NCBI GenBank assembly: GCA_002712305.1
Contig: PATE01000039.1
Coordinates: forward strand, 8,518-64,266
Length of the DNA: 55,749 nucleotides
Reading direction: 5' to 3'
Source of the DNA: Gemmatimonadota bacterium
GTDB taxonomy: Bacteria > Latescibacterota > UBA2968 > UBA8231
This document shows positions 17,659 to 26,297 of this stretch, in pieces. The position numbers were made by a program, and so were the translations under genes. The stretch's first letter is position 1. Each line of letters begins with the position of its first letter. The notes under the pieces were generated by a model. The model worked only from the letters and a program-made list of their open reading frames with translations, did not search any database and was not told where the DNA came from.

Positions 17659-18507
17659 ATGAGTGACGCTGTGCGACAGATCCCCTTTCCAGCCCTGACG
17701 CCGGCCCAACGCCTCCATATCGAGATCTACGGGTATGTCGTCCTCGAGAATCTGCTGACGGACGCTGAGATCTCTGCCATTACAGACACGCTGTACGAGA
17801 TCGAGGATCGATTCCGGACAACAGGGCAGATGCCGGGCCCTCACTGCTTCAACACAAGCACCACAGAGCAGTTCTTCCGCATCGACAATCTGCCCCATCT
17901 GGCTCCTGCGTTCTTCGACTACGTCACACACCCGCGTATCGTCGGTATGGCGGAGGAGATCACCGGCGGGCCTGTGAGACTCCAACAGTCCGACGCCCAT
18001 ATTCGTCGCCCCGTACCTGAGCAGGACCGTCGCCTGGGATTCCATCGTGGCATCAATCCTGCCTATGATCACCAGGAAAACGGCCTTTACCACTTCTCTT
18101 TTATCAAAGCGCTCTCGAATTTGACGGATCTGGGCCCCGAGGACGGGGGCACGACGGTGATCGCCGGTACGCACAAGGTGCCCGCGGATGTCCCGCAGGA
18201 GGAGATCGTCGCGGCGGCGATGGAAGATCCGACCATGATCCATCAGGTCGAAGCCCCTGCTGGCTCCACCCTCCTGTTCTATGAATCTCTGATTCACGCC
18301 GCGGGGATCATCGAATCCGACAAGGATCGCTTGCTGATTCTGGGTGGCTACATGCCCACCATGTTCCAGGCGTGGAATGGCTACGATCCGGATATAGACT
18401 TCGCCGCCACGGTCTCCGACGAACATCGCGCCCTGCTCACGGGAGAAAGCAAGTTCCATTGGCCTCGCAAGCGTCGGGATCTCGGCGCACCGGCACAGGT
18501 GATATAG
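17659..18507 (+). CDS. PhyH-family Fe(II)/2-oxoglutarate oxygenase with H-x-G iron motif
   Basis: A 282-residue protein of the phytanoyl-CoA dioxygenase family. The ATG at 17659 begins MSDAVRQIPFP; upstream in-frame codons look non-coding. The fold is recognisable: YGYVVLENLLTDAEI, NLTDLGPEDGGTTVIAGTHK and the distal His213 with Arg224 eleven residues later, the usual 2-oxoglutarate spacing. The proximal motif, normally HxD (WHQD), reads H129-R130-G131. Loss of the Asp to Gly/Ala is what distinguishes SyrB2- and WelO5-type halogenases, where halide takes the open iron site. Here it may mean halogenation, another ligand, or no catalysis. An EEP-family gene starts 18 bp downstream. Confidence 0.85.
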   Translation: MSDAVRQIPFPALTPAQRLHIEIYGYVVLENLLTDAEISAITDTLYEIEDRFRTTGQMPGPHCFNTSTTEQFFRIDNLPHLAPAFFDYVTHPRIVGMAEEITGGPVRLQQSDAHIRRPVPEQDRRLGFHRGINPAYDHQENGLYHFSFIKALSNLTDLGPEDGGTTVIAGTHKVPADVPQEEIVAAAMEDPTMIHQVEAPAGSTLLFYESLIHAAGIIESDKDRLLILGGYMPTMFQAWNGYDPDIDFAATVSDEHRALLTGESKFHWPRKRRDLGAPAQVI

Positions 18508-18525
18508 ATCCTCGCCGATCCGACA

Positions 18526-19257
18526 ATGGTCATCTGGACGCACAATGCCTACTGGTTTCAGGGCGCACCGAGTCTGTGGCGGGAGGAACGTCAAGAGCCT
18601 CATCCGGAGGCGCTGAAGGCCCTCATCGATCTGTACCGATCCTTGGATGCGGACGTCCTATGCCTTCAGGAGGTACCCACCGAGCAGGTTGCACAGCAAG
18701 TCGGTGACGACCTGGGTATGAGCGTCACGTTTGCCGCAGGCGGTGAACGCACGATGTATGGCGGTGCCATCCTGTGGCGAGAGGGACTGGCCGCCCAGGT
18801 CCAAGATCTGAGTCAGATGCCAACATCTCTCGGTTGTCGATTTGAACGCATCTGTATGGTGATGACCCTGAACGTCGACGACTCATCTGTCGACATCTGC
18901 AATGTTCATCTGTCGAGCAATCGATTTGCTCCGCAGAGCAATGGGGAGCCGGTACGGCTCGCCGAACTCGAAACGCTGTTTGCGCAGATCGAGGCGCCGT
19001 CCATCATCGCCGGTGACTTCAACGCCAGGCCCGATAGCACGGTCTACGAGATGATGCGCAGCCGTGGGTACGAAGATCCTCACACGGGGATGGTGCAGGA
19101 GATCGACTACCTGTGGCAGCATGGGGACACGGGGATCCATGCTGAGCCATTGTTGTTGCCGGCTGACTTCGAGATTCCCGGACACGCGGGTGTCGCCCTG
19201 AGCGACCACCGGCCCGTGGGTACCCGAGTCACGGTACCTTCCTTTCCGGGCAAATAG
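18526..19257 (+). CDS. Endonuclease/exonuclease/phosphatase (EEP) family protein
   Basis: A 243-residue EEP-fold hydrolase. Motifs in order: IWTHNAYWF (Asn metal site), DVLCLQEVP (Glu), NVHLSSN (His/Asn), IIAGDFNARPDSTVYE (Asp-Phe-Asn), IDYLW and LSDHRPVGTRV (Asp-His). All catalytic residues of the Mg-dependent phosphodiesterase/phosphatase family are present. It is shorter than xthA and lacks DNA-binding insertions, so a sugar-phosphate, lipid or nucleotide substrate is more likely than AP sites. It starts 18 bp after the PhyH gene and precedes a HAD gene by 23 bp: a three-gene operon. Confidence 0.87.
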   Translation: MVIWTHNAYWFQGAPSLWREERQEPHPEALKALIDLYRSLDADVLCLQEVPTEQVAQQVGDDLGMSVTFAAGGERTMYGGAILWREGLAAQVQDLSQMPTSLGCRFERICMVMTLNVDDSSVDICNVHLSSNRFAPQSNGEPVRLAELETLFAQIEAPSIIAGDFNARPDSTVYEMMRSRGYEDPHTGMVQEIDYLWQHGDTGIHAEPLLLPADFEIPGHAGVALSDHRPVGTRVTVPSFPGK

Positions 19258-19280
19258 GAAACACCCATGGAGGAGCACCG

Positions 19281-19994
19281 ATGAAATACGACGGGATCTT
19301 CTTCGATTCCGGTGGAACGATCTACGGATTCTCCGATGCAGATTCCGCCGATCCGAATCACTCACAGGTCGCCGCCGGCATGGCCGAACGGGCGCATGCC
19401 GCGCTGAGTTGGCTGGGAATCTCCGTTCCACTGGATGAGCTGACCGACCATGTGCGTCAGTTGAACCAGGAAGCGCGCACGAGCCCCCCGGGATACACAG
19501 AGGAAACCCTCGTCCGCTTGTTGTTTGAGCGTCTCGGCCAGGATCCGCGCAACGATCACACCGTCTACGTCACCGGCGTCGTGTCAGGACCCCGATTTAG
19601 CTCGTGGTTGTTCCCCGGTGTGGCAGAGACACTGACCACCCTGTCAGAAGCCGGACTCTACATGGGCATCATCGCCAACACACACGTACCAGGATGGGTG
19701 ATGGATCGCAACTTCCGCGGCGTGAATCTTCTCCATCACTTCTCTACACGTATCTACTCAGGTGACGAGGCGATCGAGAAGCCGGACGCGGAGATCTTCA
19801 GAATCGCCGAGGCAGAATCACAGATGGCCGGCAAACGGCTCATCTACATCGGTGATCGTGTCGACAAGGATGTCGCTGGCGCCGAGTCGGCTGGCTGGGA
19901 CTCGATCCTGTTCCGGTCTTCCGAGTCAACCAGTGAGGGGCGTGCCACCTTCGAGATCGATCATTGGGCCGAGTTGCCTGACATCCTGGCCTAG
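19281..19994 (+). CDS. HAD-superfamily hydrolase
   Basis: A 237-residue HAD phosphatase. Motif I is FFDSGGTIYGF with the nucleophile Asp9; a large helical cap (about 20-120) follows; motif II is the IIANTH segment; motif III Lys lies in GDEAIEKPDAEIF; motif IV is YIGDRVDKDVAGAESAGW. The second Asp of the classical DxDxT is Gly (DSGGT), as is common in the subfamily with FDAGGTL. ATG at 19281 follows GGAGCACCG. Likely sugar-phosphate or small phosphomonoester hydrolysis. Last gene of the PhyH-EEP-HAD operon, converging on the next oxidoreductase (2-bp gap). Confidence 0.88.
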   Translation: MKYDGIFFDSGGTIYGFSDADSADPNHSQVAAGMAERAHAALSWLGISVPLDELTDHVRQLNQEARTSPPGYTEETLVRLLFERLGQDPRNDHTVYVTGVVSGPRFSSWLFPGVAETLTTLSEAGLYMGIIANTHVPGWVMDRNFRGVNLLHHFSTRIYSGDEAIEKPDAEIFRIAEAESQMAGKRLIYIGDRVDKDVAGAESAGWDSILFRSSESTSEGRATFEIDHWAELPDILA

Positions 19995-19996
19995 AC

Positions 19997-21034
19997 TCAC
20001 GTGTCATGGCCGCCCGGTGCGAGGGCGGATCTGAGACGGTCGATCAGCTCATCGGGTGGCTCGCACGGCAACGTCACGGGGCGCCGATCGAGAGCACTGA
20101 TGTAGATCCCGAGTACCGTGTTGAAATCTACGAGGGCTCTCTCCAGACAGAGGGGATGGACGGCCGTTTCGTCGGTCATCCAGTCGAACATGGCCTCCGT
20201 CATGCGGGCCTGACCGATAATGTCTTCGTCCGGATACTCGTGGGAACCGGATTCGACGTGGCCGTCGATGCCAAGTTCCCATCCCCACATGGTCCAGTGC
20301 GCGAAGCCGCGGGTGCCGTACACGGCGACCCGCTTGTGCGTATGAACGCCCTCTCGACCGACGTGGGGTGCCGTTTCGCCACTCTGCAACGTAGCCTGAA
20401 TTTCATCACCGTAGCCGATCACCGCCTGGGCGCTATCCGGCGCGAAGTGTTTCCTCGGCGTATCCGCCAACCCATTGGCCCCGCTGGCCTGGCCAAACAC
20501 CTGCGCCGGTTGCCGACTGGAAAGGAAAGCTCCAATCGCCTGCAGGGTGTGGGTTCCCTGGTAGGCCAGATTCATTCCACAGCTGGCATCAACGTAGCGC
20601 ACGTCCCCGATCTGCCCGTCGGCGACCCGCTGCTGCAGTTCGAAGCGCCTGGGTTGAAAGTGCAGTTGGTGGTTGATGGCCACCTTGAGGGGATGGGATG
20701 CTGCGAATTCACGAATCTGCCGGTAGTCTTCGGCTTGAATGGCCAGCGGTTTCTCGACGATAAGGGCGGCGACACCGGCCGCGTGGGCAGCCTCCATGAC
20801 CTCGAGCCTCACCGTGGGTGGTGTGTTCACGTGCACCAGATCCGGCTTCTCTCGCTTGAACATCTCACGGTAGTCGGTGTATCGGCCCTCGACGCCGAAA
20901 CGGTCGGCGAAGGCTGCCAGATGCTCGGGCGTACGCGCCGAGACAGCTGCCAGCGTGCCCCTGTCGATGTGCTCATACGCTTCGGCCAGACCACGTGATC
21001 GATTCGGTCCCACACCGATGATTGCACACTTCAC
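19997..21034 (-). CDS. Gfo/Idh/MocA family oxidoreductase
   Basis: A 345-residue NAD(P)-dependent dehydrogenase. The GTG at 21034 is chosen: it has GGAG eight bases upstream and gives VKCAIIGVGPNRSRG, the Rossmann start; the ATG at 21070 has no RBS. VHVNTPPTVRLEVMEAAHAAG and the EKPLA catalytic-Lys motif (VEKPLAIQ) are standard. The C-terminal substrate domain includes NHQLHFQPRRFELQQ and SCGMNLAYQGTHTLQAIGAF. The family oxidises or isomerises sugars and cyclitols. It is convergent to the HAD gene and divergent from the hemerythrin gene. Confidence 0.9.
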   Translation of the reverse strand: MKCAIIGVGPNRSRGLAEAYEHIDRGTLAAVSARTPEHLAAFADRFGVEGRYTDYREMFKREKPDLVHVNTPPTVRLEVMEAAHAAGVAALIVEKPLAIQAEDYRQIREFAASHPLKVAINHQLHFQPRRFELQQRVADGQIGDVRYVDASCGMNLAYQGTHTLQAIGAFLSSRQPAQVFGQASGANGLADTPRKHFAPDSAQAVIGYGDEIQATLQSGETAPHVGREGVHTHKRVAVYGTRGFAHWTMWGWELGIDGHVESGSHEYPDEDIIGQARMTEAMFDWMTDETAVHPLCLERALVDFNTVLGIYISALDRRPVTLPCEPPDELIDRLRSALAPGGHDT

Positions 21035-21093
21035 GTCTTGATCTCCGGGTTTGACATTCGGTGACTGCATGTCGTGGATCTATAACCGGATAC

Positions 21094-21107
21094 GATTATC
21101 TGATTAT
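21094..21107. promoter_or_regulatory. GATTAT direct repeat in AT-rich divergent spacer
   Basis: GATTAT occurs at 21094-21099 and 21102-21107, separated by two bases, in an AT-rich patch unlike the surrounding GC-rich DNA. It lies between the divergent oxidoreductase and hemerythrin starts. It may be a -10-like element or a regulator half-site pair; the evidence is only base composition and position. Confidence 0.25.
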
Positions 21108-21128
21108 ACCTATTCTGAAGTCTCGTTG

Positions 21129-21572
21129 ATGAAAGTCACTCAGGCGTTGCTCGGCGAACACGCTGTCTTTACAACTCTATTCACCCACTTGGAAACGCGG
21201 ATCCCACAGGCGGACAGCGGTGCCGAAGTGGTAGCACTGGGTGCGATGCTCCAATCCGCACTGGCCTCACACGCTCAGCTCGAGGACAAACTGCTGTTCG
21301 GTGCCCTCGAGGATGTCATGGATACACGGATGGGCCCCGTGGCGGTCATGCGGTTGGAACATGAGCAGATCGAGGGTGGCCTGGAAGCATTGATGACGCA
21401 GGACGACGTGACGGCCGCGACACGAACCCTGCTGCAGGTCATCGACACGGCTCGATCTCACTTTGCCAAGGAAGAGCAGATCCTGTTCCCCCTCTCTGCC
21501 CAACTGTTGGGTGACGAGGTGTTGGAGACTTTTGGAGAACGGTGGGCTTCTGCCCGACACGTCATTGAGTAA
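21129..21572 (+). CDS. Hemerythrin-domain (HHE) protein
   Basis: A 147-residue four-helix protein with the His/Glu pattern of HHE cation-binding domains: LLGEHAVFTTLFTHLE, SHAQLEDKLLFGALE, RLEHEQIEGGLEAL and ARSHFAKEEQILFPL. These give the expected His and carboxylate ligands for a di-iron centre, used by hemerythrins for O2 or NO sensing and storage or for repair of oxidised iron. The ATG at 21129 is chosen because the family starts shortly before the first His. It is a single gene, convergent with the second PhyH gene. Confidence 0.85.
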   Translation: MKVTQALLGEHAVFTTLFTHLETRIPQADSGAEVVALGAMLQSALASHAQLEDKLLFGALEDVMDTRMGPVAVMRLEHEQIEGGLEALMTQDDVTAATRTLLQVIDTARSHFAKEEQILFPLSAQLLGDEVLETFGERWASARHVIE

Positions 21573-21598
21573 GATACTCCCGCCTGCGCGTGACACGT

Positions 21599-22519
21599 TC
21601 ACCATCGGTAGAAGCGCGCTCCCCGTCGCGAGACCTGGGCCAGTTTCCACGCCGCCAGCCATTGCTGGCGGTCGTCCACGACCAGTTCCGGTGTCTCCGT
21701 ACTGCGCACGAGCATCCCCGGCAACTGTGGACGCCCATTCGGCATGCGCGCGTCGTTCCACCGAAGATCCATACTCCAGCGAATGTGGTCTGATCGATTC
21801 GGATCACTGCCGTGAGGTGTGCGACAGTGCAGCAGGATCATTCCTCCCCGCTCGACGGGCACAGTAACGGGCTCGACGTCGGGCAGTTCATCGGGTGCCA
21901 CGGAGTAACTGCCACCATCCTCTCCGGATGGACGCACGTGTCGCCGCAGCGGCTCGTGATGACTGCCCGGCAGCACACGCAGTGTGCCATTGACCGCATC
22001 TGCGTCGACGAGCGGAATCCACGAGGTCACGATCAGCGTGTCATCTGCCTCGGGCAGCAGGACACCCAGATCCTGGTGCCACGCCGTCGAGCGAGCCCAC
22101 TCGTTGCTCGACAGATTCCCCGCATAGTCACCGGTGGCGGGTAGTTTCGCACGGATGTGTTGGCAGGAATTGGCGTAGATCTCTTCGCCAACCAGGGACT
22201 GGACGATGTCGAGCAACCGTCGGTTGTGGAGAAAAGCGAAGATGGCCGGTCCGAGATTGGCGGGGAAGTTGATGCCTGCAGCGGCACTGGCATCCGCCTT
22301 GACGAGTGGGATGAGTCGCTTAGGGAAGGGCAGTGCAGCGTAGTCTCGATCAATCGCCCCTTCGTCGACCAGACGGTTCGCCGCCTCGTCGACGATCTGC
22401 TCCAACTCGGCCTGCACCGGATCGAGATCTGACGCGGTCAGTGCGTCTGGTACATGCAGATACCCTTCTGCATTGAAGAACTCGACCTGCTTTGCCGTCA
22501 ATCCCGCCATGAGGGGCAA
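21599..22519 (-). CDS. Phytanoyl-CoA dioxygenase family protein (intact HxD)
   Basis: A 306-residue PhyH-family Fe(II)/2-oxoglutarate oxygenase. Start: a TTG at 22519 has CAGGAG six bases upstream; the ATG at 22510 three codons later is the alternative. Iron ligands are complete: H148-Q149-D150 (TAWHQDLGVLL) and the distal His of CRTPHGSDPNRSD, with the 2-oxoglutarate Arg eleven residues later (HIRWSM). GTLRVLPGSHHEPL is the usual family block. Function: hydroxylation of an unknown small molecule. It is divergent from the ABC exporter. Confidence 0.88.
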   Translation of the reverse strand: MPLMAGLTAKQVEFFNAEGYLHVPDALTASDLDPVQAELEQIVDEAANRLVDEGAIDRDYAALPFPKRLIPLVKADASAAAGINFPANLGPAIFAFLHNRRLLDIVQSLVGEEIYANSCQHIRAKLPATGDYAGNLSSNEWARSTAWHQDLGVLLPEADDTLIVTSWIPLVDADAVNGTLRVLPGSHHEPLRRHVRPSGEDGGSYSVAPDELPDVEPVTVPVERGGMILLHCRTPHGSDPNRSDHIRWSMDLRWNDARMPNGRPQLPGMLVRSTETPELVVDDRQQWLAAWKLAQVSRRGARFYRW

Positions 22520-22636
22520 TCGTAGCTCCTGAGCATCCAGGGTCAAGGGTGCCGTCCTTGCCGGGCCACAGACATTGGTGTATACGTCCTTGCTCGTGCC
22601 TCTTCGATCGCCTCATCGCCCGCCACGAGACTCGAC

Positions 22637-24433
22637 CTGAGCAACGCCACGTCTGCTGCCCCCATATCGCCGGATACGGACGGCACGGTACACGAGCGTG
22701 TCTCGGCGCTGGCGTATCTGAAGTTGCTGGCGCACTACATGCGGCCCCACAGGCGTCGTGTGGCGTTGTTGGCGTTGTTCATCTTCGGCTATATCGGCGT
22801 TCGACTCGCCTTTCCGCAGATCGCCCGCTTCTTCATCGACACGGCCCTTGACGACGGCCCCCTCGAAAGCCTCATGTGGGCCGCCGCTTTCTATCTGATC
22901 GCCGGCGTGGGTCGGCAGTTCTTCTTCCTCGGATCCAGCTATCTGGGTCAGGATGTGGGCTGGCGCACGACGAATCGCATGCGCGACGAGTTGGCGAAAC
23001 ATTGCCTGCATCTGGACATGGGTTTCCACAGTGCTCACACACCCGGTGAACTGGTCGAGCGAGTCGATGGCGACACGACGGCCCTGTCCAACTTCCTCTC
23101 TTCCTTTGCTGGCCGGGTGATTGGCGCCTTTCTCCTGCTGCTCGGGGTGCTGGGTTTCGTATGGCGAGAAGACTGGCGCGTCGGCCTGGCTCTGTCCCTG
23201 TTCGCACTGGTGGCCTTCATGGTCATCAATCTGACCCGCAGCATGGCTGTTCCCATCTACGCCGCCGAACGCGAGGGATACTCGCGACTCTACGGATTCC
23301 TTGAGGAACGTCTCGCGGGCATCGAAGACATTCGTGTCAATGGTGCCGTCGGCTTCATTTTGGAGCGCTTCTTTCAGGTAAATCGCGATACCTATGGCCG
23401 CGTGATGAAGTCGGCACTCATGGGTGCCGTGTTGCGTTCCATTACGACCGTTCTATTCACCTTCGGCCATGCCATGACCATGGGCATGGGATACTGGCTC
23501 TATCAGGAGGGCCAGTTCACCATCGGCACGGTCTATCTCGTCTTTGAGTACACGACGCTGCTGCGCTTTCCGCTGTACCAGATCAGCGAACAGATCAACG
23601 ATCTGCAGAGGGCGACGGCGGGTTTCAAACGCATCGAGGCACTGCATCGAATCCAGTCTCGCGTCGTCGGCGGCGATTCCCACATTTCCGATGGCCCTCT
23701 CGACGTCGATTTCGATACCGTCGACTTCGATTACTTCGCCGGCAGCCCCGTCCTGCGAGACGTGAATTTCCGCCTCGAGGCGGGCCAAACCCTGGGCCTT
23801 CTGGGACGCACTGGCAGTGGCAAGACCACCCTCACACGACTGCTGTTTCGCTTCTACGATGTGCACGAGGGTAGCCAGATTCGCCTTGGAGGGCAGCGAC
23901 TGCAGGATGCGTCACTCGAGAGTTTACGGCAGCGTGTGGGTATGGTGACGCAGGATGTGCAGATCTTCAGGGCCACGGTGCGTGAAAATCTGTCGCTCTT
24001 CGATGAAGAGATCGACGATACGCGCATCCTGTCCGCCATCGACACACTGGATCTCGGGGAGTGGTATCGTACGCTGTCGCAGGGCCTCGATACGCCGATC
24101 GCCGCCGGTTCGCTGTCTGCGGGTGAATCACAGTTGCTAGCCTTCGCTCGCGTCTTTCTGAAAGATCCCGGTCTCGTCATCCTCGACGAACCGTCGTCGA
24201 GACTCGACCCGCTTACGGAACGACGAATCGACCGCGCCGTGAGCGGCCTGCTGCAGGGCCGCACGGCGATCATCATCGCCCACCACCTGGCCACGGTACA
24301 GCGTGTCGATGACATCCTGATCCTCGAAGAAGGACGCGTCCTCGAACACGGCAGGCGTGAACAACTCACGCAGGATCCTGCTTCACACTTCGCTCGGCTT
24401 CTGGGCGTCGGACTTGAGGACCACACGGCATGA
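22637..24433 (+). CDS. ABC exporter half-transporter, catalytic-Walker-B subunit
   Basis: A membrane-NBD fusion of about 598 residues. No ATG, GTG or TTG lies between the upstream stop and the protein-like N-terminus (SALAYLKLLAHYMRPHRRRV), so a CTG at 22637 is the best start; the TTG at 22724 would cut the N-terminal helix. About six transmembrane helices are followed by the NBD: Walker A GRTGSGKTT (23804-23830), degenerate signature LSAGE (24113-24127, not LSGGQ), Walker B VILDEP with catalytic Glu (24188-24190) and H-loop IIAHHLA. It overlaps the next gene by 4 bp (ATGA). Together they form a heterodimeric exporter of unknown substrate. Confidence 0.88.
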   Translation: MSNATSAAPISPDTDGTVHERVSALAYLKLLAHYMRPHRRRVALLALFIFGYIGVRLAFPQIARFFIDTALDDGPLESLMWAAAFYLIAGVGRQFFFLGSSYLGQDVGWRTTNRMRDELAKHCLHLDMGFHSAHTPGELVERVDGDTTALSNFLSSFAGRVIGAFLLLLGVLGFVWREDWRVGLALSLFALVAFMVINLTRSMAVPIYAAEREGYSRLYGFLEERLAGIEDIRVNGAVGFILERFFQVNRDTYGRVMKSALMGAVLRSITTVLFTFGHAMTMGMGYWLYQEGQFTIGTVYLVFEYTTLLRFPLYQISEQINDLQRATAGFKRIEALHRIQSRVVGGDSHISDGPLDVDFDTVDFDYFAGSPVLRDVNFRLEAGQTLGLLGRTGSGKTTLTRLLFRFYDVHEGSQIRLGGQRLQDASLESLRQRVGMVTQDVQIFRATVRENLSLFDEEIDDTRILSAIDTLDLGEWYRTLSQGLDTPIAAGSLSAGESQLLAFARVFLKDPGLVILDEPSSRLDPLTERRIDRAVSGLLQGRTAIIIAHHLATVQRVDDILILEEGRVLEHGRREQLTQDPASHFARLLGVGLEDHTA

Positions 24434-26241
24434 GTGAAGCCGCCTCTCAGCAGCCCACCTCCAGTCCGGCACGTGACACGGCCCCGGCCACCCGGCGTAC
24501 AGCGTGGCTTCTGCTGCGTTATCGTCCGTGGCTCTTCCTCGGCACCGTTCTGTTTCGCGGCATCGATGATCTGGTTCCCTTTCTCAATGGCCTGATCATG
24601 AAGGCCTTCTTCGATACCATCACGGGGGACGCTCCTGCGGGGTTTACCGCCTGGACCCTCGTCGCCTTCTACGTGATCATCGAACTCGGAGATCGCGGCG
24701 TGTTGTTTGTGGCGGCCATGATCGGCATGCGCTGGTGGTATACGGTGACGTCGCTACTGCGCAAGAACCTGCTCACTGCTGTTCTTGCGATTCGGAATCC
24801 ACTGCATGTGGCCGGCGCCTCTGGTGAAACGACGAATCGATTCCGCGACGATGTGGATACGGTCGTCACCTACCTCGAGCAGTACATCCATCTTGGTGGC
24901 AATCTGATCTTCGCCGTTCTGGCCATCGTCTGGATGGCCAGGATCGACGTGATGGTCACCATCGTGACCGTCATCCCTGCCGTCGTCATCGTCACCATCG
25001 TCGATGCGGCCCGCAAACACATCGTCAGATACCGGACCGCCCAGAGGGTGGCCACGGAGGCATCGACGAATTTCGCCAATGAGATGTTCCAGTCGGTGCA
25101 GGCGCTGCAGGTGGCCAATTCGGAGGATCAGGCCGTCGGACACTACCGCCAGCTCAATGACGCGCGGCGCAAATCGACCCTCGTAGACAATCTCTTCAAT
25201 CAGATGCTGTTCTCGGTGAATGTGAACATCAGTCATCTGGCCACGGGTGTAATCCTGATCATGGTGGCCCAGGCGATGAAGGACGGCACCTTCTCCGTCG
25301 GCGATTTTGTCCTCTTCTCGACCTATGTAGGCGAAGTCGCTCGCAGTGGTTCCCTCATCGGACGCGTTCTGGCACAACACCGTCGAGCAGAGGTCTCCCT
25401 CGGACGCATGATGAAGACCGCCGAGGTGAATACAACCGAACCCATCGTGGAATACGGTCGGGTGTATCTGCGAGACGATCCGCCACCGATCCCACCGCCC
25501 GAGCCCGCGTCGGCCCATCGTATTGAGCACCTCGACGTGCAGGGGCTGTCCTGCGTGTATCCGGACAGCACGAATGGTGTGTACGATGTAGACCTGCAGA
25601 TTCCGCGCGGTTCCTTTACCGTCGTCACGGGCCGCATCGGGTCGGGAAAGACCACTCTGGTGCGAGCACTGGTCGGTGTCCTGCCCATGCAGACGGGACA
25701 GATTCTGTGGAATGGTGAGCCCGTTGAAGACCCCAGGCAGTTCTTCCTCCCGCCGCGGTGCGCCTACACGCCACAGGTTCCGCGTCTGTTCAGTGAGAGC
25801 TTGCGCGACAACATCCTGCTCGGTCAGCCAGAAACCGAACAGATGATCTCCGCCGCCGTTCGCATGGGGGCGCTGGAGGACGACATCCCGACTCTCGAAC
25901 GCGGACTCGATACGATCGTGGGTCCGCGGGGCGTGAAGCTCTCTGGTGGACAGATTCAACGCGCCGCCGCGGCGCGGATGTTCGCACGGGAGGCAGAGCT
26001 CTATGTCTTCGACGATCTGTCCTCTGCCCTCGACGTGGAGACTGAGCGGATTCTGTGGGAGCGCTTGTTCGCAACACGGCAGCAGACCTGTCTGGTCGTG
26101 TCGCATCGACGACCGGCACTGCAGCGGGCGGATCAGATCATTCTCCTGCACGAAGGACGGGTTAGCGCCGTGGGCACATTGAAGGATCTGCTGGCAACCT
26201 GCACCGAGATGAGGAGTTTGTGGGACGGCGAGGACCACTGA
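24430..26241 (+). CDS. ABC exporter half-transporter, canonical-signature subunit
   Basis: A 603-residue partner of the preceding gene. An N-terminal cytoplasmic tail (Ala/Pro/Ser rich), six transmembrane helices, then the NBD: Walker A GRIGSGKTT, canonical signature LSGGQIQRAAAARMF (LSGGQ at 25939-25953), Walker B YVFDDLSSALD in which the catalytic Glu is Asp (26014-26016), H-loop VVSHRRPAL. The complementary defects mean one composite ATP site is fully canonical (Walker B of subunit 1 with signature of subunit 2) and the other degenerate, as in TM287/288 and TAP. ATG overlaps the upstream TGA. Confidence 0.92.
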   Translation: MSEAASQQPTSSPARDTAPATRRTAWLLLRYRPWLFLGTVLFRGIDDLVPFLNGLIMKAFFDTITGDAPAGFTAWTLVAFYVIIELGDRGVLFVAAMIGMRWWYTVTSLLRKNLLTAVLAIRNPLHVAGASGETTNRFRDDVDTVVTYLEQYIHLGGNLIFAVLAIVWMARIDVMVTIVTVIPAVVIVTIVDAARKHIVRYRTAQRVATEASTNFANEMFQSVQALQVANSEDQAVGHYRQLNDARRKSTLVDNLFNQMLFSVNVNISHLATGVILIMVAQAMKDGTFSVGDFVLFSTYVGEVARSGSLIGRVLAQHRRAEVSLGRMMKTAEVNTTEPIVEYGRVYLRDDPPPIPPPEPASAHRIEHLDVQGLSCVYPDSTNGVYDVDLQIPRGSFTVVTGRIGSGKTTLVRALVGVLPMQTGQILWNGEPVEDPRQFFLPPRCAYTPQVPRLFSESLRDNILLGQPETEQMISAAVRMGALEDDIPTLERGLDTIVGPRGVKLSGGQIQRAAAARMFAREAELYVFDDLSSALDVETERILWERLFATRQQTCLVVSHRRPALQRADQIILLHEGRVSAVGTLKDLLATCTEMRSLWDGEDH

Positions 26242-26297
26242 CCCGTCGGAAACGGCTTGCGAAAGCCTCAGCTTCAATCGTAGGCTGACAGACATGG

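Noticed and set aside
17500-18603. Long minus-strand open frame antisense to the PhyH gene, extending the propeller gene
   Set aside because: It lacks family similarity, and the propeller has a perfect AGGAGG before TTG at 17496; the extension is a GC-rich shadow.
26254-26267. GGCTT-GCGA-AAGCC hairpin after the ABC operon
   Set aside because: Stem of five and no T-tract; cannot be distinguished from chance.
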